DNA of 36,919 nt from an uncultured Collinsella sp. (GTDB lineage: Bacteria; Actinomycetota; Coriobacteriia; Coriobacteriales; Coriobacteriaceae), in contig URKM01000016.1 in assembly GCA_900548365.1 (NCBI GenBank), positions 1-36,919 of the forward strand, in the 5' to 3' direction. The position numbers were made by a program, and so were the translations under genes. This document shows, piece by piece, positions 1-9,300 of this stretch (within the stretch, counting starts at the first letter, position 1; every line of letters starts with the position of its first letter). Under the pieces are notes generated by a model. That model was given only the letters and a program-made list of their open reading frames with translations. It was not told the DNA's origin and ran no database searches.

Positions 1-3000
1 CGGCTCCCCGGCCATGCGGTAGAGGAACGCGGCCATGTCGCAGCGGGCGATCTCGTCGTAGGGGCGGAACTCGGCGGTGCCGTCGGCGGCGTCCCAGCCG
101 GTGGAGATGCCCTTGGCCGCCAGCCACAGAATAGCCTTGTAGTGCGGGGTGCCCTCATCGACGTCGGTGAAGGAGACGCCCTTCGCGTCGAACTCCGGCT
201 CGCCGGCAAGGCGGTAGAGGAAGGCGGCCATGTCGGCGCGCCTCACCGTAGCATACGGGCGGAAGCTGAGGGTGCCGTCGGCGTTCTTCCAGCCGGAAGC
301 GATGCCGTTGGCGGCGAGCCACTCGATGTCGCCCTTGTGCGGCGTGCCGGATACCACGTCGACGAAGGAGACCTCCTCGACCTTCTTCAGGCCGGCCTTG
401 GCGTCGGCCAGGGCCTTCGCGGCGGCGTCGACCGCCTTCTGGTCGGCCTTGGCGTCGGCCAGGACCTTCTCAGCGGACTCCAGGGCGTCGGCGAACGGGT
501 GCCAGGTCATGGTCTTGTAGTCCTCGGCCTTGAGAGCCTTGGCCTCCTTGACCGCGGCCTCGAGGGCGGTCTTGTCGACCTGCGGGGCCTCTTCCTTCTT
601 CAGCGCGGCGTGGGCGTCGGTGAGCATCTGCAGCGCGAGGTCGACGTCTGCCTGGCCCGCCTTGTCGCTGTCGAGGATCGTCTTCGCGGTCTTGAGGGCG
701 GACTCGAACGCCTTCCAGGAGTCGGCGGTGTAGCCGTCGGCCTTGAGGTCCTTGACCTCGTCGTACTTGGCCTGGAGCTTGGTCTTGTCGACCTCGGGCT
801 CGGGAGCCACAGGCTGGAGACCGTTCAGTGCGCTCTGGAGCGCATCACGCGTGGTGTTGAACTCACCATAGGTGGTTTCAAATTGACCGGCCTTGATTTC
901 CTTGCGAACCTTCTCGGCAAGCATCTCGGCAGCGGTCAGCTTGGCCTTCAGAGCGTCAATGCTCTCGGGCGTGTACTTGTCAGCATTCTCGACCGCAGTC
1001 TTGCCGCGAGCGATAAGCGCCTCGAGCGACTCGATGCCGAACGGATCGCCAATCGTAGTCTTCTCGGGACCCATGACCTCAAGCTCAACAACATGGTTGG
1101 TGTTACCGGTACCATCGCTGCGCTTATTGCCGTTCATGTACACACGAACGTAACGAGCCTGCGTGCCGGCCTTAACGTCAAACGTCTTGCCTGCAGAGGT
1201 CTCGGCATACGGCTGATCCTCACCAGCGCCGAAGCCGTTCTTATTCTCGGTATCGGAGTTGTAGACGATTACGTCCTTCGTATCGAACGTCTTGTCCTCG
1301 GACAGGACGATCGTCGTGTTCGGATACGTACGGCCGTCCTGATAGTAGCGAACAAGATTGATGCTCGTCACATTCTGAACAGCGCCAAGGTCAACCTGCA
1401 GGTAGGAGCTCTCGGCCCTGTTATCGTCACCGAACTCGCCGTACTGCTGCGTAGTGTTCTTCACGCCGTCAACGGCCTTGCTGATAGGCATGTCGTTATT
1501 GTTCGCAGCATTGCTGTTGTCGCTCTTCCAGGCAGCGATGACTTCCTTGCCACGAGCAAAGTTCACAACCTTGGCGGTACCCGTACCGGGAACGAGCTTG
1601 TTGTAACCTGCGAGCAGCTCATCATAAGCCTTCTGCTGCGCAGCGGTGTCGGTGCCCTTCAGGGCCTCCTTCGCAGCGGCAAGCAAAGTATCCATATTGG
1701 CTGCCGTCCAAGACTCAACGGTGACCTTGTTCTTCAGGCCCTCGACAGTCTTGATCAGGTTCTCCAGCGGAGAGGCCGGAACCTCGTCGTACGACAAGGC
1801 CTTGTCGTACACAACGACCTCGGCAATGCCAGCCTTGGCAGTGATGTCGGCCTTCTTCACGCTGTGGTTGGCGACCTTCTTGGCATCATACTGAGAGCCG
1901 GAAAGCACACCGTTGACGTAGACCTTGAGCATACCGTTGTTCTCACGAACACCAGTGATGGTTGCAGTGCCAGCCACAACGTTCTCAGACGCAGCCGTCA
2001 CACCATTAACAGTGAAGACCGCCTTGCCCTCGGCGTTGACGCCGAGCGACCACTCGTTGCCCTGGGAGACCAGGATGGTATCTGCAGCGACGGGAGCCGT
2101 AGCCGCAACGGCGAAGCCGTTAGCACCGGCGAAGCTCTTGTCGGCAGCTGCGATGCTCGGGGTCGAGACGCTCGTAGAACGAACCACGACGCCATCGATA
2201 TGGAAGTCACGGGCGATGGCGGCGGTCAACTTATTGCCAGCGTAGTCCTCTCCAGCCGTAGCCTTGACCTCAACCTTGGCGCCATCGGCGGGGGCCTCAG
2301 TAAGGGTGATGTCGAAGGTCATGAGGTCGGCGTAAGCCTTGGCGACCTTAGCGTCGACCTTCTTGCCATCAACGGTCACCTCGAAGGCGGCGTTCTTGAC
2401 GTGCTCGTTGGTCTGGACGCGAAGCGTGGTGTTGCTCTCGGTATACAGGCGATTGAAGGCCGGGGCCTCGGTGTCGCCCTTCTTGGTGAGGTGCCAGATC
2501 TGGGTCTCACCGGGCTTGAGGGTCATGCTGACCTTGTTGCCCTTGGTAACCGTCTTGGGAGCCTCAGCAGCCTCCCTGTCGCCCTCGGTGTACACATGGT
2601 CGAGAGCGACCTTGTACTCGCCCTCGCTCGTGCAGCCGATAGCGTTATCGAGCGTGAACTCGATGGTCTTGTCGGAGTATGCCGGGTTGCGCATCGAGAT
2701 GATGCCCTCGTCACCTGCGTTGTTGAAGCAAGAGAAGCCGTAGGCATTCTGCTCGCCAGTTGCAGGATTAGCACCGTTAATGCCGTTGCCAGCTGCCAGC
2801 GTAGCGGTCTTGGCGGGAGTGCCGCCAATAACCTTAGCGTTGCGCAGCATGTCGAAGTTCTCTTCCTCCCACTTGAGGAAGTCGGCATTCACCAGATACT
2901 TCTCGGTGTCGAGGATGGAGTCGGAATAATAGAGCTCCCAGAACGCGGTGCCGCGCGTACCCTGCATGAACAGGTAGTTGCGGAACTGCTCGCCGTCCAT

Positions 3001-5892
3001 GGACTTAGCCGTGATGCCCGTATCCTCTTTGCCATAGATCGGGTCATGGTTGTACACGTTGGCCAGCGGGAACTGGAACTGATGGTTCTTGATGAAGTCG
3101 TAGTACACGCCATCACGATAGGTGAGCATGGCGTTCATCTTGTCCGTGAGCTCGCCCGAGTTATAGCGCTCGCCGCGGTCGGCGTTGCACTGCATCCACA
3201 CAGAGTTGGAGAACTGCAGATACCAGGGGCTGGGGTTCACATAGCAAGTAAGTGAAATCCAGAAATTGGGCAGACCCAGCTCATCGGCACGGTCCTGTAC
3301 ATTGGAGAGCAGCAGGCACCACTTCTCCCACATGTCGGTCACATGGAAGTAGCCGTTGGGACCACCATACATATGCTGATGGGCCGCATCGTAACCAGCG
3401 ACGTTCTCGCCCGTAGCGAAGTCGCCAAACTGACCACGGTTAATGAAGCCGTCCCACTTCCAATAGCTCACGCCGTAGTCCTCCATCATATCGATGGCGA
3501 ACTCCTCGAACTTCTTCACGTAGCGAGTATCGGCGACGTCGATGGAACCACCCGATTTCGAACCATTGCCGGCCTCGGCGATAATATCGGCAAGCGTACT
3601 GAAGTAGTTGTAACCACCACGCGGGCCGATCCACACGCCGAAGCTCGAGCCGAGCTTCTTCACAAGACTGGAGGACTCGTTCAGGTTGCCACCGAACTTA
3701 TTGTTGATCTGCCAGAATCCGGCGGTGTTTACATCGGTAACCGGGCCATTGCGCTCAATATCAATCTGCGAGCTCATCGTACCCGCAGTCTTGCGATACA
3801 GATTCCAGCCATCGTCAACAACGTAGTTCTCGATCGGGCGAACGCCGGTCTCAGAGAAGTTCTTATCGATGTCGTAGAACGACTTAACAATGTTCTCGTT
3901 GTTGATGCGCATCATATTGTCGAACCAGGAGTTGTACTGGATACGGAACTCGCTGGGCTCGGAGATGCTGGTGATGTAGGCGTAGAAGTCCGTCTGGATA
4001 AGGTTGAGGTCGAGGGTGTTCGCATGGGTCGCGCCGCTCACCGTCTGCCAGGAGACGTACTCGCCTTCATCGTTCAGGCCGGTATAGGTTGCAGCGTCAT
4101 CACGTGCGAAATCCTTGAAGTTCTTGCCAGACCAATAGCGCGCACGACCGGTATCGCTCACGATCTGCGTATCGGCAACGGGGAACTCGGAACCGAAGAA
4201 CATGCCGTTGGCATAGAACGGCTGGCCCAGAATCGACTTCTCCATGTCCATCTCAACGACGCCGCCGGCGTTCGTCGGAATGGTCCACTGCTGAGTGTCA
4301 TCGACACCGCTCAGGTCAAGATGCTCGCCATCGATATACTTCAGGCGAATATCCTGATCCTCAGACTTAACCTCGATCCACTTGCGCATGAAATGGTCGC
4401 CGTTGTACATAACGGCCTTGAGCTCAACCGTAGCGTTACCCTCACCGAACTTAGCGGGCTCAAATGCAAAGGTGATGAGCTTACCAGTCTTCTCAACGTC
4501 CTGGATTGTGGCGGTGGTGTCCATCACAACGGGATCGCCGGCGAGCTTCATGGCAGAAGCCTTCAAGATGCCGCCGCTGGTCTCGGGTACGGAGTCGAAC
4601 TTCTCCTTGAAGAGATCGAGCTCGGCGCCGGCGGCGAAACCACCGTTGCCATCGAGAACCTTGATGCCCACGTAACGACCGGTCACAGCCTCATCAAGAC
4701 CGCAGTAGACCATCTTGTGGCTACCGTTGGCATAGGCGCCAGCGTAGCTAACCTCGCAAGTGTCCTTGAGGTTCTTCTCGTCGAACAGGCCTTCCTTGGT
4801 ATTGGAGGCGTACACAGCGTACTTCTTGAAGTTGCCGTTGGTGGAAGCGCCCTCTTTGCGGCCTGCATAGCCGACCGTCTGGAACGCAACGTCCTTCTGA
4901 GCGTCGCCGCGATCGATCGTGATCGTCGCGGGCATGTTCACCGGCTGGCCATTTTCATAGTTGCAATGCCAGTAGGAGTTCAGATTGCCGTCGATGAGAG
5001 CCTTGATGCCCTGGCCGTCGCCAGAACCCTTATCGGAGTTGGTCGTGATGGACCACTCGCCGGCTTCGACAGCCTCGGGATGAACTATGGATTTACCAGA
5101 CTCATCGAAGAAGTCAATCTCCGCGATGTTGGCAAACTTGCCGTTCATCGAGGTGTCGCCCTTATCACTCTGCCAATGGTAAGAGTCCGTTACTGCAATG
5201 CGAATCTTCTGAGCGGTAATAATGGAGGGAAGGGTAACGTCCTGCTTTCCATCCTCTTTACCCTTTTTAAATTCGCCTTCGTAGGCATCGACCCAGGCCT
5301 TGCCGTCCCACTTCTGGATCTTATAGTTCCAGATCTGGCCCGTGCAATGATAGTGAGCGGACCCGTCGTAACGAGGGACATAGCTAAACGACTTGAAGGA
5401 GCGGTTGGCACCGAAGTCAATCTCGAACCAAATGTCCTTATTGGCGGTCTCAGTCGATGCCCAATAGGTGTCATTCTTGCCGTCTATCGCCTTGTCGGCA
5501 AGCGCCTGCTCGCCGCTGTCAACGCTCGAGGCACTCACCGTAACGTTAACGGTGGCACCAGCGCCAGATTTCACGCTGTGCAGGAAGCCCTCCGCAGGCT
5601 CCTGACGCGCGGCCTCGAACATACCCTCAATGAGGAATTCCTCGGATTGTGCCCCCGGAACAAACTGGGTCTTACCCAGCTTGTTGTCGATGAGCGTCGT
5701 CTTCAGCTTTCCATCCTTGAAGCTGAACGTTCGGGCGAATGCATCGTTGCCGATGGTGATGCTCTTGTCAGCGTCGGTCTTCACTTCAACATTGCCGTAC
5801 CCGGACGCCGCAAACGCGGGGGGGGTAGAGAAGCCGAGGATACCGACCATGGCAGCGGTTGCTGCAACCGACATAAATGTGCACCGTTTCAT
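1..5892 (-). CDS. Giant secreted GH36-like glycoside hydrolase with F5/8C, FIVAR and SLH domains (C-terminus beyond window)
   Basis: The frame is open from the ATG at 5892 to base 1, giving at least 1964 residues; the stop lies outside the window. The start is set by GGGAGGTG seven bases upstream and a signal peptide (residues 1-28, ending AFA). Two F5/8-type-C (discoidin) domains lie at about 105-260 and 290-430. A melibiase-like TIM barrel at about 580-1020 carries YWKWDGF (candidate nucleophile D814) and NADRGE (candidate acid/base D905). An Ig-like strand region, a LamG-like region, a third F5/8C domain (about 1435-1610) and FIVAR helical repeats (about 1620-1840) follow. The end carries at least two SLH repeats (from about 1833 and 1903, with WLAA, GW, FRPY and DMAAFLYR). 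SLH domains usually bind secondary cell-wall polymer, so a surface-bound exo-glycosidase is inferred. Alpha-galactosidase or alpha-N-acetylgalactosaminidase activity on host glycans is the best guess; substrate is not proven. Codon use is less GC-rich than its neighbour except in the last 840 bases. Confidence 0.8.
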   Translation of the reverse strand, partial: MKRCTFMSVAATAAMVGILGFSTPPAFAASGYGNVEVKTDADKSITIGNDAFARTFSFKDGKLKTTLIDNKLGKTQFVPGAQSEEFLIEGMFEAARQEPAEGFLHSVKSGAGATVNVTVSASSVDSGEQALADKAIDGKNDTYWASTETANKDIWFEIDFGANRSFKSFSYVPRYDGSAHYHCTGQIWNYKIQKWDGKAWVDAYEGEFKKGKEDGKQDVTLPSIITAQKIRIAVTDSYHWQSDKGDTSMNGKFANIAEIDFFDESGKSIVHPEAVEAGEWSITTNSDKGSGDGQGIKALIDGNLNSYWHCNYENGQPVNMPATITIDRGDAQKDVAFQTVGYAGRKEGASTNGNFKKYAVYASNTKEGLFDEKNLKDTCEVSYAGAYANGSHKMVYCGLDEAVTGRYVGIKVLDGNGGFAAGAELDLFKEKFDSVPETSGGILKASAMKLAGDPVVMDTTATIQDVEKTGKLITFAFEPAKFGEGNATVELKAVMYNGDHFMRKWIEVKSEDQDIRLKYIDGEHLDLSGVDDTQQWTIPTNAGGVVEMDMEKSILGQPFYANGMFFGSEFPVADTQIVSDTGRARYWSGKNFKDFARDDAATYTGLNDEGEYVSWQTVSGATHANTLDLNLIQTDFYAYITSISEPSEFRIQYNSWFDNMMRINNENIVKSFYDIDKNFSETGVRPIENYVVDDGWNLYRKTAGTMSSQIDIERNGPVTDVNTAGFWQINNKFGGNLNESSSLVKKLGSSFGVWIGPRGGYNYFSTLADIIAEAGNGSKSGGSIDVADTRYVKKFEEFAIDMMEDYGVSYWKWDGFINRGQFGDFATGENVAGYDAAHQHMYGGPNGYFHVTDMWEKWCLLLSNVQDRADELGLPNFWISLTCYVNPSPWYLQFSNSVWMQCNADRGERYNSGELTDKMNAMLTYRDGVYYDFIKNHQFQFPLANVYNHDPIYGKEDTGITAKSMDGEQFRNYLFMQGTRGTAFWELYYSDSILDTEKYLVNADFLKWEEENFDMLRNAKVIGGTPAKTATLAAGNGINGANPATGEQNAYGFSCFNNAGDEGIISMRNPAYSDKTIEFTLDNAIGCTSEGEYKVALDHVYTEGDREAAEAPKTVTKGNKVSMTLKPGETQIWHLTKKGDTEAPAFNRLYTESNTTLRVQTNEHVKNAAFEVTVDGKKVDAKVAKAYADLMTFDITLTEAPADGAKVEVKATAGEDYAGNKLTAAIARDFHIDGVVVRSTSVSTPSIAAADKSFAGANGFAVAATAPVAADTILVSQGNEWSLGVNAEGKAVFTVNGVTAASENVVAGTATITGVRENNGMLKVYVNGVLSGSQYDAKKVANHSVKKADITAKAGIAEVVVYDKALSYDEVPASPLENLIKTVEGLKNKVTVESWTAANMDTLLAAAKEALKGTDTAAQQKAYDELLAGYNKLVPGTGTAKVVNFARGKEVIAAWKSDNSNAANNNDMPISKAVDGVKNTTQQYGEFGDDNRAESSYLQVDLGAVQNVTSINLVRYYQDGRTYPNTTIVLSEDKTFDTKDVIVYNSDTENKNGFGAGEDQPYAETSAGKTFDVKAGTQARYVRVYMNGNKRSDGTGNTNHVVELEVMGPEKTTIGDPFGIESLEALIARGKTAVENADKYTPESIDALKAKLTAAEMLAEKVRKEIKAGQFETTYGEFNTTRDALQSALNGLQPVAPEPEVDKTKLQAKYDEVKDLKADGYTADSWKAFESALKTAKTILDSDKAGQADVDLALQMLTDAHAALKKEEAPQVDKTALEAAVKEAKALKAEDYKTMTWHPFADALESAEKVLADAKADQKAVDAAAKALADAKAGLKKVEEVSFVDVVSGTPHKGDIEWLAANGIASGWKNADGTLSFRPYATVRRADMAAFLYRLAGEPEFDAKGVSFTDVDEGTPHYKAILWLAAKGISTGWDAADGTAEFRPYDEIARCDMAAFLYRMAGEP

Positions 5893-6005
5893 TCGCACCT
5901 CCCTTCTCCTGTGGAGGCTCGAGCATGGGTTCATGCACCCCCAGCGCCTTTCGGCATAAGCCCCCAACCTATAAAGACATCTCAACAGTACCAAGTCGTT
6001 CCATC

Positions 6006-6062
6006 AACCCTTCGGCAAACGGCCAGGAGCCCTGCAGGCGGCCCCTTTTCCGCTGTGAACGG
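6006..6062 (-). promoter_or_regulatory. CCGTT-type direct repeats in leader of SLH glycosidase gene
   Basis: Read on the minus strand, two similar elements occur: CCGTTCACAGCGGAAAAGG (6062-6044) and CCGTTTGCCGAAGGGTT (6022-6006). The leader of the paralogous gene has matching elements at 11930-11988, with the same CGAAGGGTT end on the promoter-proximal copy. A TGGTAC or CATTAT -10-like hexamer lies about 13-14 bases downstream in each leader. This layout would suit an activator bound next to RNA polymerase, but that is inference. Confidence 0.35.
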
Positions 6063-6069
6063 TCTTCAA

Positions 6070-6127
6070 CTGGTATGTACCAGATAATGTGTTCGAAGCA
6101 TTAACCTTATCTTTTGTAAACTGGTAT
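6070..6127 (-). promoter_or_regulatory. Candidate GntR/HutC-type operator module upstream of SLH glycosidase gene
   Basis: The palindrome CTGGTATGTACCAG (6070-6083) lies 28 bases from the block TTTTGTAAACTGGTAT (6112-6127, plus-strand reading). The same 16-mer, spacing and palindrome type (CTGGTTACAACCAG) occur upstream of the paralogous gene. CTGGT-N4-ACCAG matches the form of operators of NagR/DasR-like GntR regulators (DasR core CTGGTCTAGACCAG). The site lies about 180 bases before the start codon. The regulator gene is not in the window. Confidence 0.55.
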
Positions 6128-6193
6128 TAAGTTTTAAAACAGGTAACGACTACACAGAACCACCCAGGGCGACCCCTTCGATATCGCGTACAT

Positions 6194-6241
6194 AAAAAAG
6201 CTCCCCACATCGATCTCCTAAAAGACAGATGCGGGGAGCTT
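6194..6241 (-). terminator. Rho-independent terminator of LVQTGD-anchored glycosidase gene
   Basis: On the minus strand AAGCTCCCCGCATC pairs with GATGTGGGGAGCTT (one G:U pair) across a loop of about 16 bases, followed by a run of six T. The G:U pair and T-run both indicate minus-strand transcription. It separates the two glycosidase genes into independent transcription units. Confidence 0.85.
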
Positions 6242-6360
6242 CCGTGCGAGGCACCCTCGGATGGAGGCCCTCATCACATGCGAGAGGGTGATTATGTCGC
6301 CAGATCAAGGCCCCCATCGAAGGACGCCTCGCACGGGTGGGAAGCCAAGGCTCCCCACCC
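6242..6360 (-). other. Highly structured 3' UTR: 28-bp and 12-bp helices
   Basis: Bases 6242-6269 pair with 6309-6336 in a 28-position helix with a single C-C mismatch. Its G:U pairs form only in minus-strand RNA. The 39-base loop (6270-6308) can form a further short stem. A second hairpin pairs 6335-6346 with 6349-6360. Both lie between the glycosidase stop codon (6374) and the terminator at 6194-6241. Possible roles are transcript stability, a 3'-UTR-derived small RNA, or a degenerate palindromic mobile repeat. No known RNA family was recognised. Confidence 0.6.
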
Positions 6361-6373
6361 TTCAATCAAAGCA

Positions 6374-9300
6374 CTAGCGGCGGCGCTTCACAACAGCACC
6401 GGCGCCAAGCGCGGCAACACCGGCAAGGGACGCAGCCGCGAGCGCGATCATCGAGGGATCGCCCGTCTGAACGAGCGAGCCGTTCGAACCCGGCTTGCCA
6501 GAGGGCTTGTCGCCCTGGTCAGTCGGCTTGTCCGAGGGGTTCTCGGGCTTGACATCCGGCTTCTCGCCGGGCTTGTCCGGGTTGGTGCCCGGATCCTGGG
6601 CCTTCTCCCACGTGGCGGTAAGAACCAGGTCGCCCTTTACAGCGGCATCGAAATCGTACGCCGCGTCACCGTTGAACCAACCCCTGAAGACGTAGCCTTC
6701 GCGGGTGGGATCGTCGGGCTTGGCAACCTTCTGGCCCTCGAGGACCTTCACCGTTGCGGTCTCCATACCCTCGTAACCGTAGTCAAAGGTCACGGTGTAC
6801 TCAACCGGCTGGGGATCGGGCTTGACGAGCTCGAGTGCGTCGATGGCAGCCTTCAGCGCCTCGCGAGCGTTGATGACATAGCTCATGGGCTTGTCGGTCG
6901 CGCCGCCCTCGATGGTTGCCACGACCTCCTTGGCAGCAGCCAGCGGGGCCTTCAGATCCTCGATGGAGTCGGACGTGTAGTCGTCCTTGTTCTCCAGCGC
7001 GGTCTCGGCCTGGGCGATGAGAGCCTTCAGGCCGGCCAGATCATACGGATCGGCGGAGAGGCGGGCGCCCATAACCTGGAGCTCCACGATGTGGTTCTCC
7101 TTGCCGCCGTCCTTAACGCCATGGCCATACAGGCGCATGTAGCGAGCCTTCACGGGCTTATCGCCCTCGGCGTCGCCGTAGAGCACCTTGCCGTTGGAAG
7201 ACTCGGCATACAGGGCGTCGCCCGTAAGCTTGCCCTCGCCAAGGCCGTACAGGTCCTGGTCGCCAGAGTAGTAGAGAACCTGGGCGTCGGAGAAGTCCGC
7301 CTTATTTGCAACCACGACGGCGGTGCCGTTGTAGGTGCGGCTATCCTGCCAATAGCGCCACAGGTTCACGGCGTCGATGCGGCACGTCTCGCCAAGGTCG
7401 AGCTCCATGTAGGAGCCGGCGGCCTTGTTGTCGTTACCGAAGATGGCGTAGCTGCCGGTATCAATCCTGCCGTCGGTGGCAACGGACAGCGGCCTGCCGC
7501 TGTTGGTAGCCGGGGTATCGGTGGCGCCATCGACCCAGGCGGCGGAGAGCTCGGCACCGTTAGCGAGGTTCATAACCGTGCGCGGAATGAGCTTGCCGTA
7601 GGCCTCGAGCAGGTTGTCGTATGCCTCGGCCTTAGCGGCAGCGTCCGTGCCCTCAAGGGCCGTCTTGCCCGCCTCGAGCAGGGCGTCCATACCGGCAGCG
7701 CTCCAAGACTCCTCGGTGAAGAGGCTCTTCTCCGACTCGATCTTGGCAATGAGCTCAGCCAGCGGCGAGGCGGGAACCTCGTCGTAGCCCAGAGACTTGT
7801 TGTACACAACCACGTCGGTTGCGGCGGCGCCGGCAACAACCTTGTCAGCCTTCATGGAAACGAAGGCCTTCTCGGCGTTGTAGTCGGAACCAGAGATCTC
7901 GCCATCGACGTAGATCTTCACCATGCCGTTGTTCTCGCGAACACCGGTGATGACGTTGTCGCCCTCGGCAAGCGCAACGTCAGCCGTGGCGGATACGCCC
8001 GCAACGGTGAAGACGGCCTTGCCCTCGGCGTTCACGGACAGGGACCACTGATCGCCCTGGGACAGGACGGTGGTGTTCTTCAGCGCACCGTCGACCGTGG
8101 CGGTCACGGCAAAGCCATTGTCGCCCTCGATGCTGCGGTCGGCAGAGGAGAGCTCGTCCTGAGCAGCAACCTGCTCGTCGTCGACAACAACGCCGTCGGT
8201 GTAGTGCTTGGCGTCGACGGAGCCCTCGAGCTTGTTGTTCACCGAGTCGGTGCCGGCGGTAGCCTTGACCTCAACGGTCGCGTCGTCGGACATGGCCTCG
8301 GGCAGCGTGATATCGAAGGTCTTCAGGTCGGCATAGGCCTTGACAGCGTCCTTGCCCAGCTCGACCTTCTTGCCGTCGACGGTCACCTCGAAGCCCGCGC
8401 CGGCAACGTGCTCGGAAGCCTGAACGCGAACGGTCGTGCTGTTCTCAACGGAGATGTTCGACAGCACGGGAGCGGTCTTGTCAGCCTTCTGGCTGAGGTG
8501 CCAGATCTGAACCTCGCCCGGCTTGAGGGTCACCTCGACGGTGGAGCCAGCGGCAAAAGAGTCAGCAGACTCCGCGATGGCGTCGCCGTTGGCGGTATAG
8601 GAGTGATCGATCGCCTTGTGCCAGGTGCCCTTGGCCTTCGCACCAATGGCATCGTCCAGCTTGAAGGAGATGGTCTTGTTCTGGGCAGACGGGTTGCGCA
8701 TCGAGATGATGCCCTCGGTGCCCTCGATGTTGAAGCCGGCAAAGCCGTATGCATCCTGCGTGCCGGCAGCCTGGCTCACGCCGCCATCGAGCGTAGCGGT
8801 GGTGTCGGGGTTGCCTCCGATCATCTTCGCGTTGCGAAGCATGTCGAAGTTGCCCTCCTCCCATGCGAGGAAGTCGGCGTTGATGAGGTACTTCTCCTCA
8901 TCGAACAGCGAATCGGAGTAGTAAAGCTCCCAGAACGCGGTGCCGCGCGTACCCTGCATGAACATGTAGTTGCGGAACTGCTCGCCATTCATAGAGGCGG
9001 CGGTGATGCCGGTGCCCTCTTTGCCGTAGATGGGATCGTGGTTGTACACGTTCGCCAGCGGGAACTGGAACTCGTGCTTCTCCACGAAGTCGTAGTAGCA
9101 GCCGTCGCGATAGGTGAGCATGTTGTCCATCTTGTTGTTCAGGACGGAATTCCAACGCTCGCCGCGGTCGGCAACGCACTGCAGCCACACGGAGTTGGAC
9201 CACTGCAGGAACCAGGGGCTCGGGTTCACATAGCAGGTCAGCGAGATCCACAGGTCCTCGATGCTCTCGGCGTCGGCGGTATCCCACACGCGCTCGAACA

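Noticed and set aside
142..3255. Plus-strand open frame of 1037 codons, with a second one at 3343-6087
   Set aside because: Both lie in the complementary codon frame of the minus-strand SLH glycosidase. Their translations are low-complexity and no ribosome-binding site is seen.
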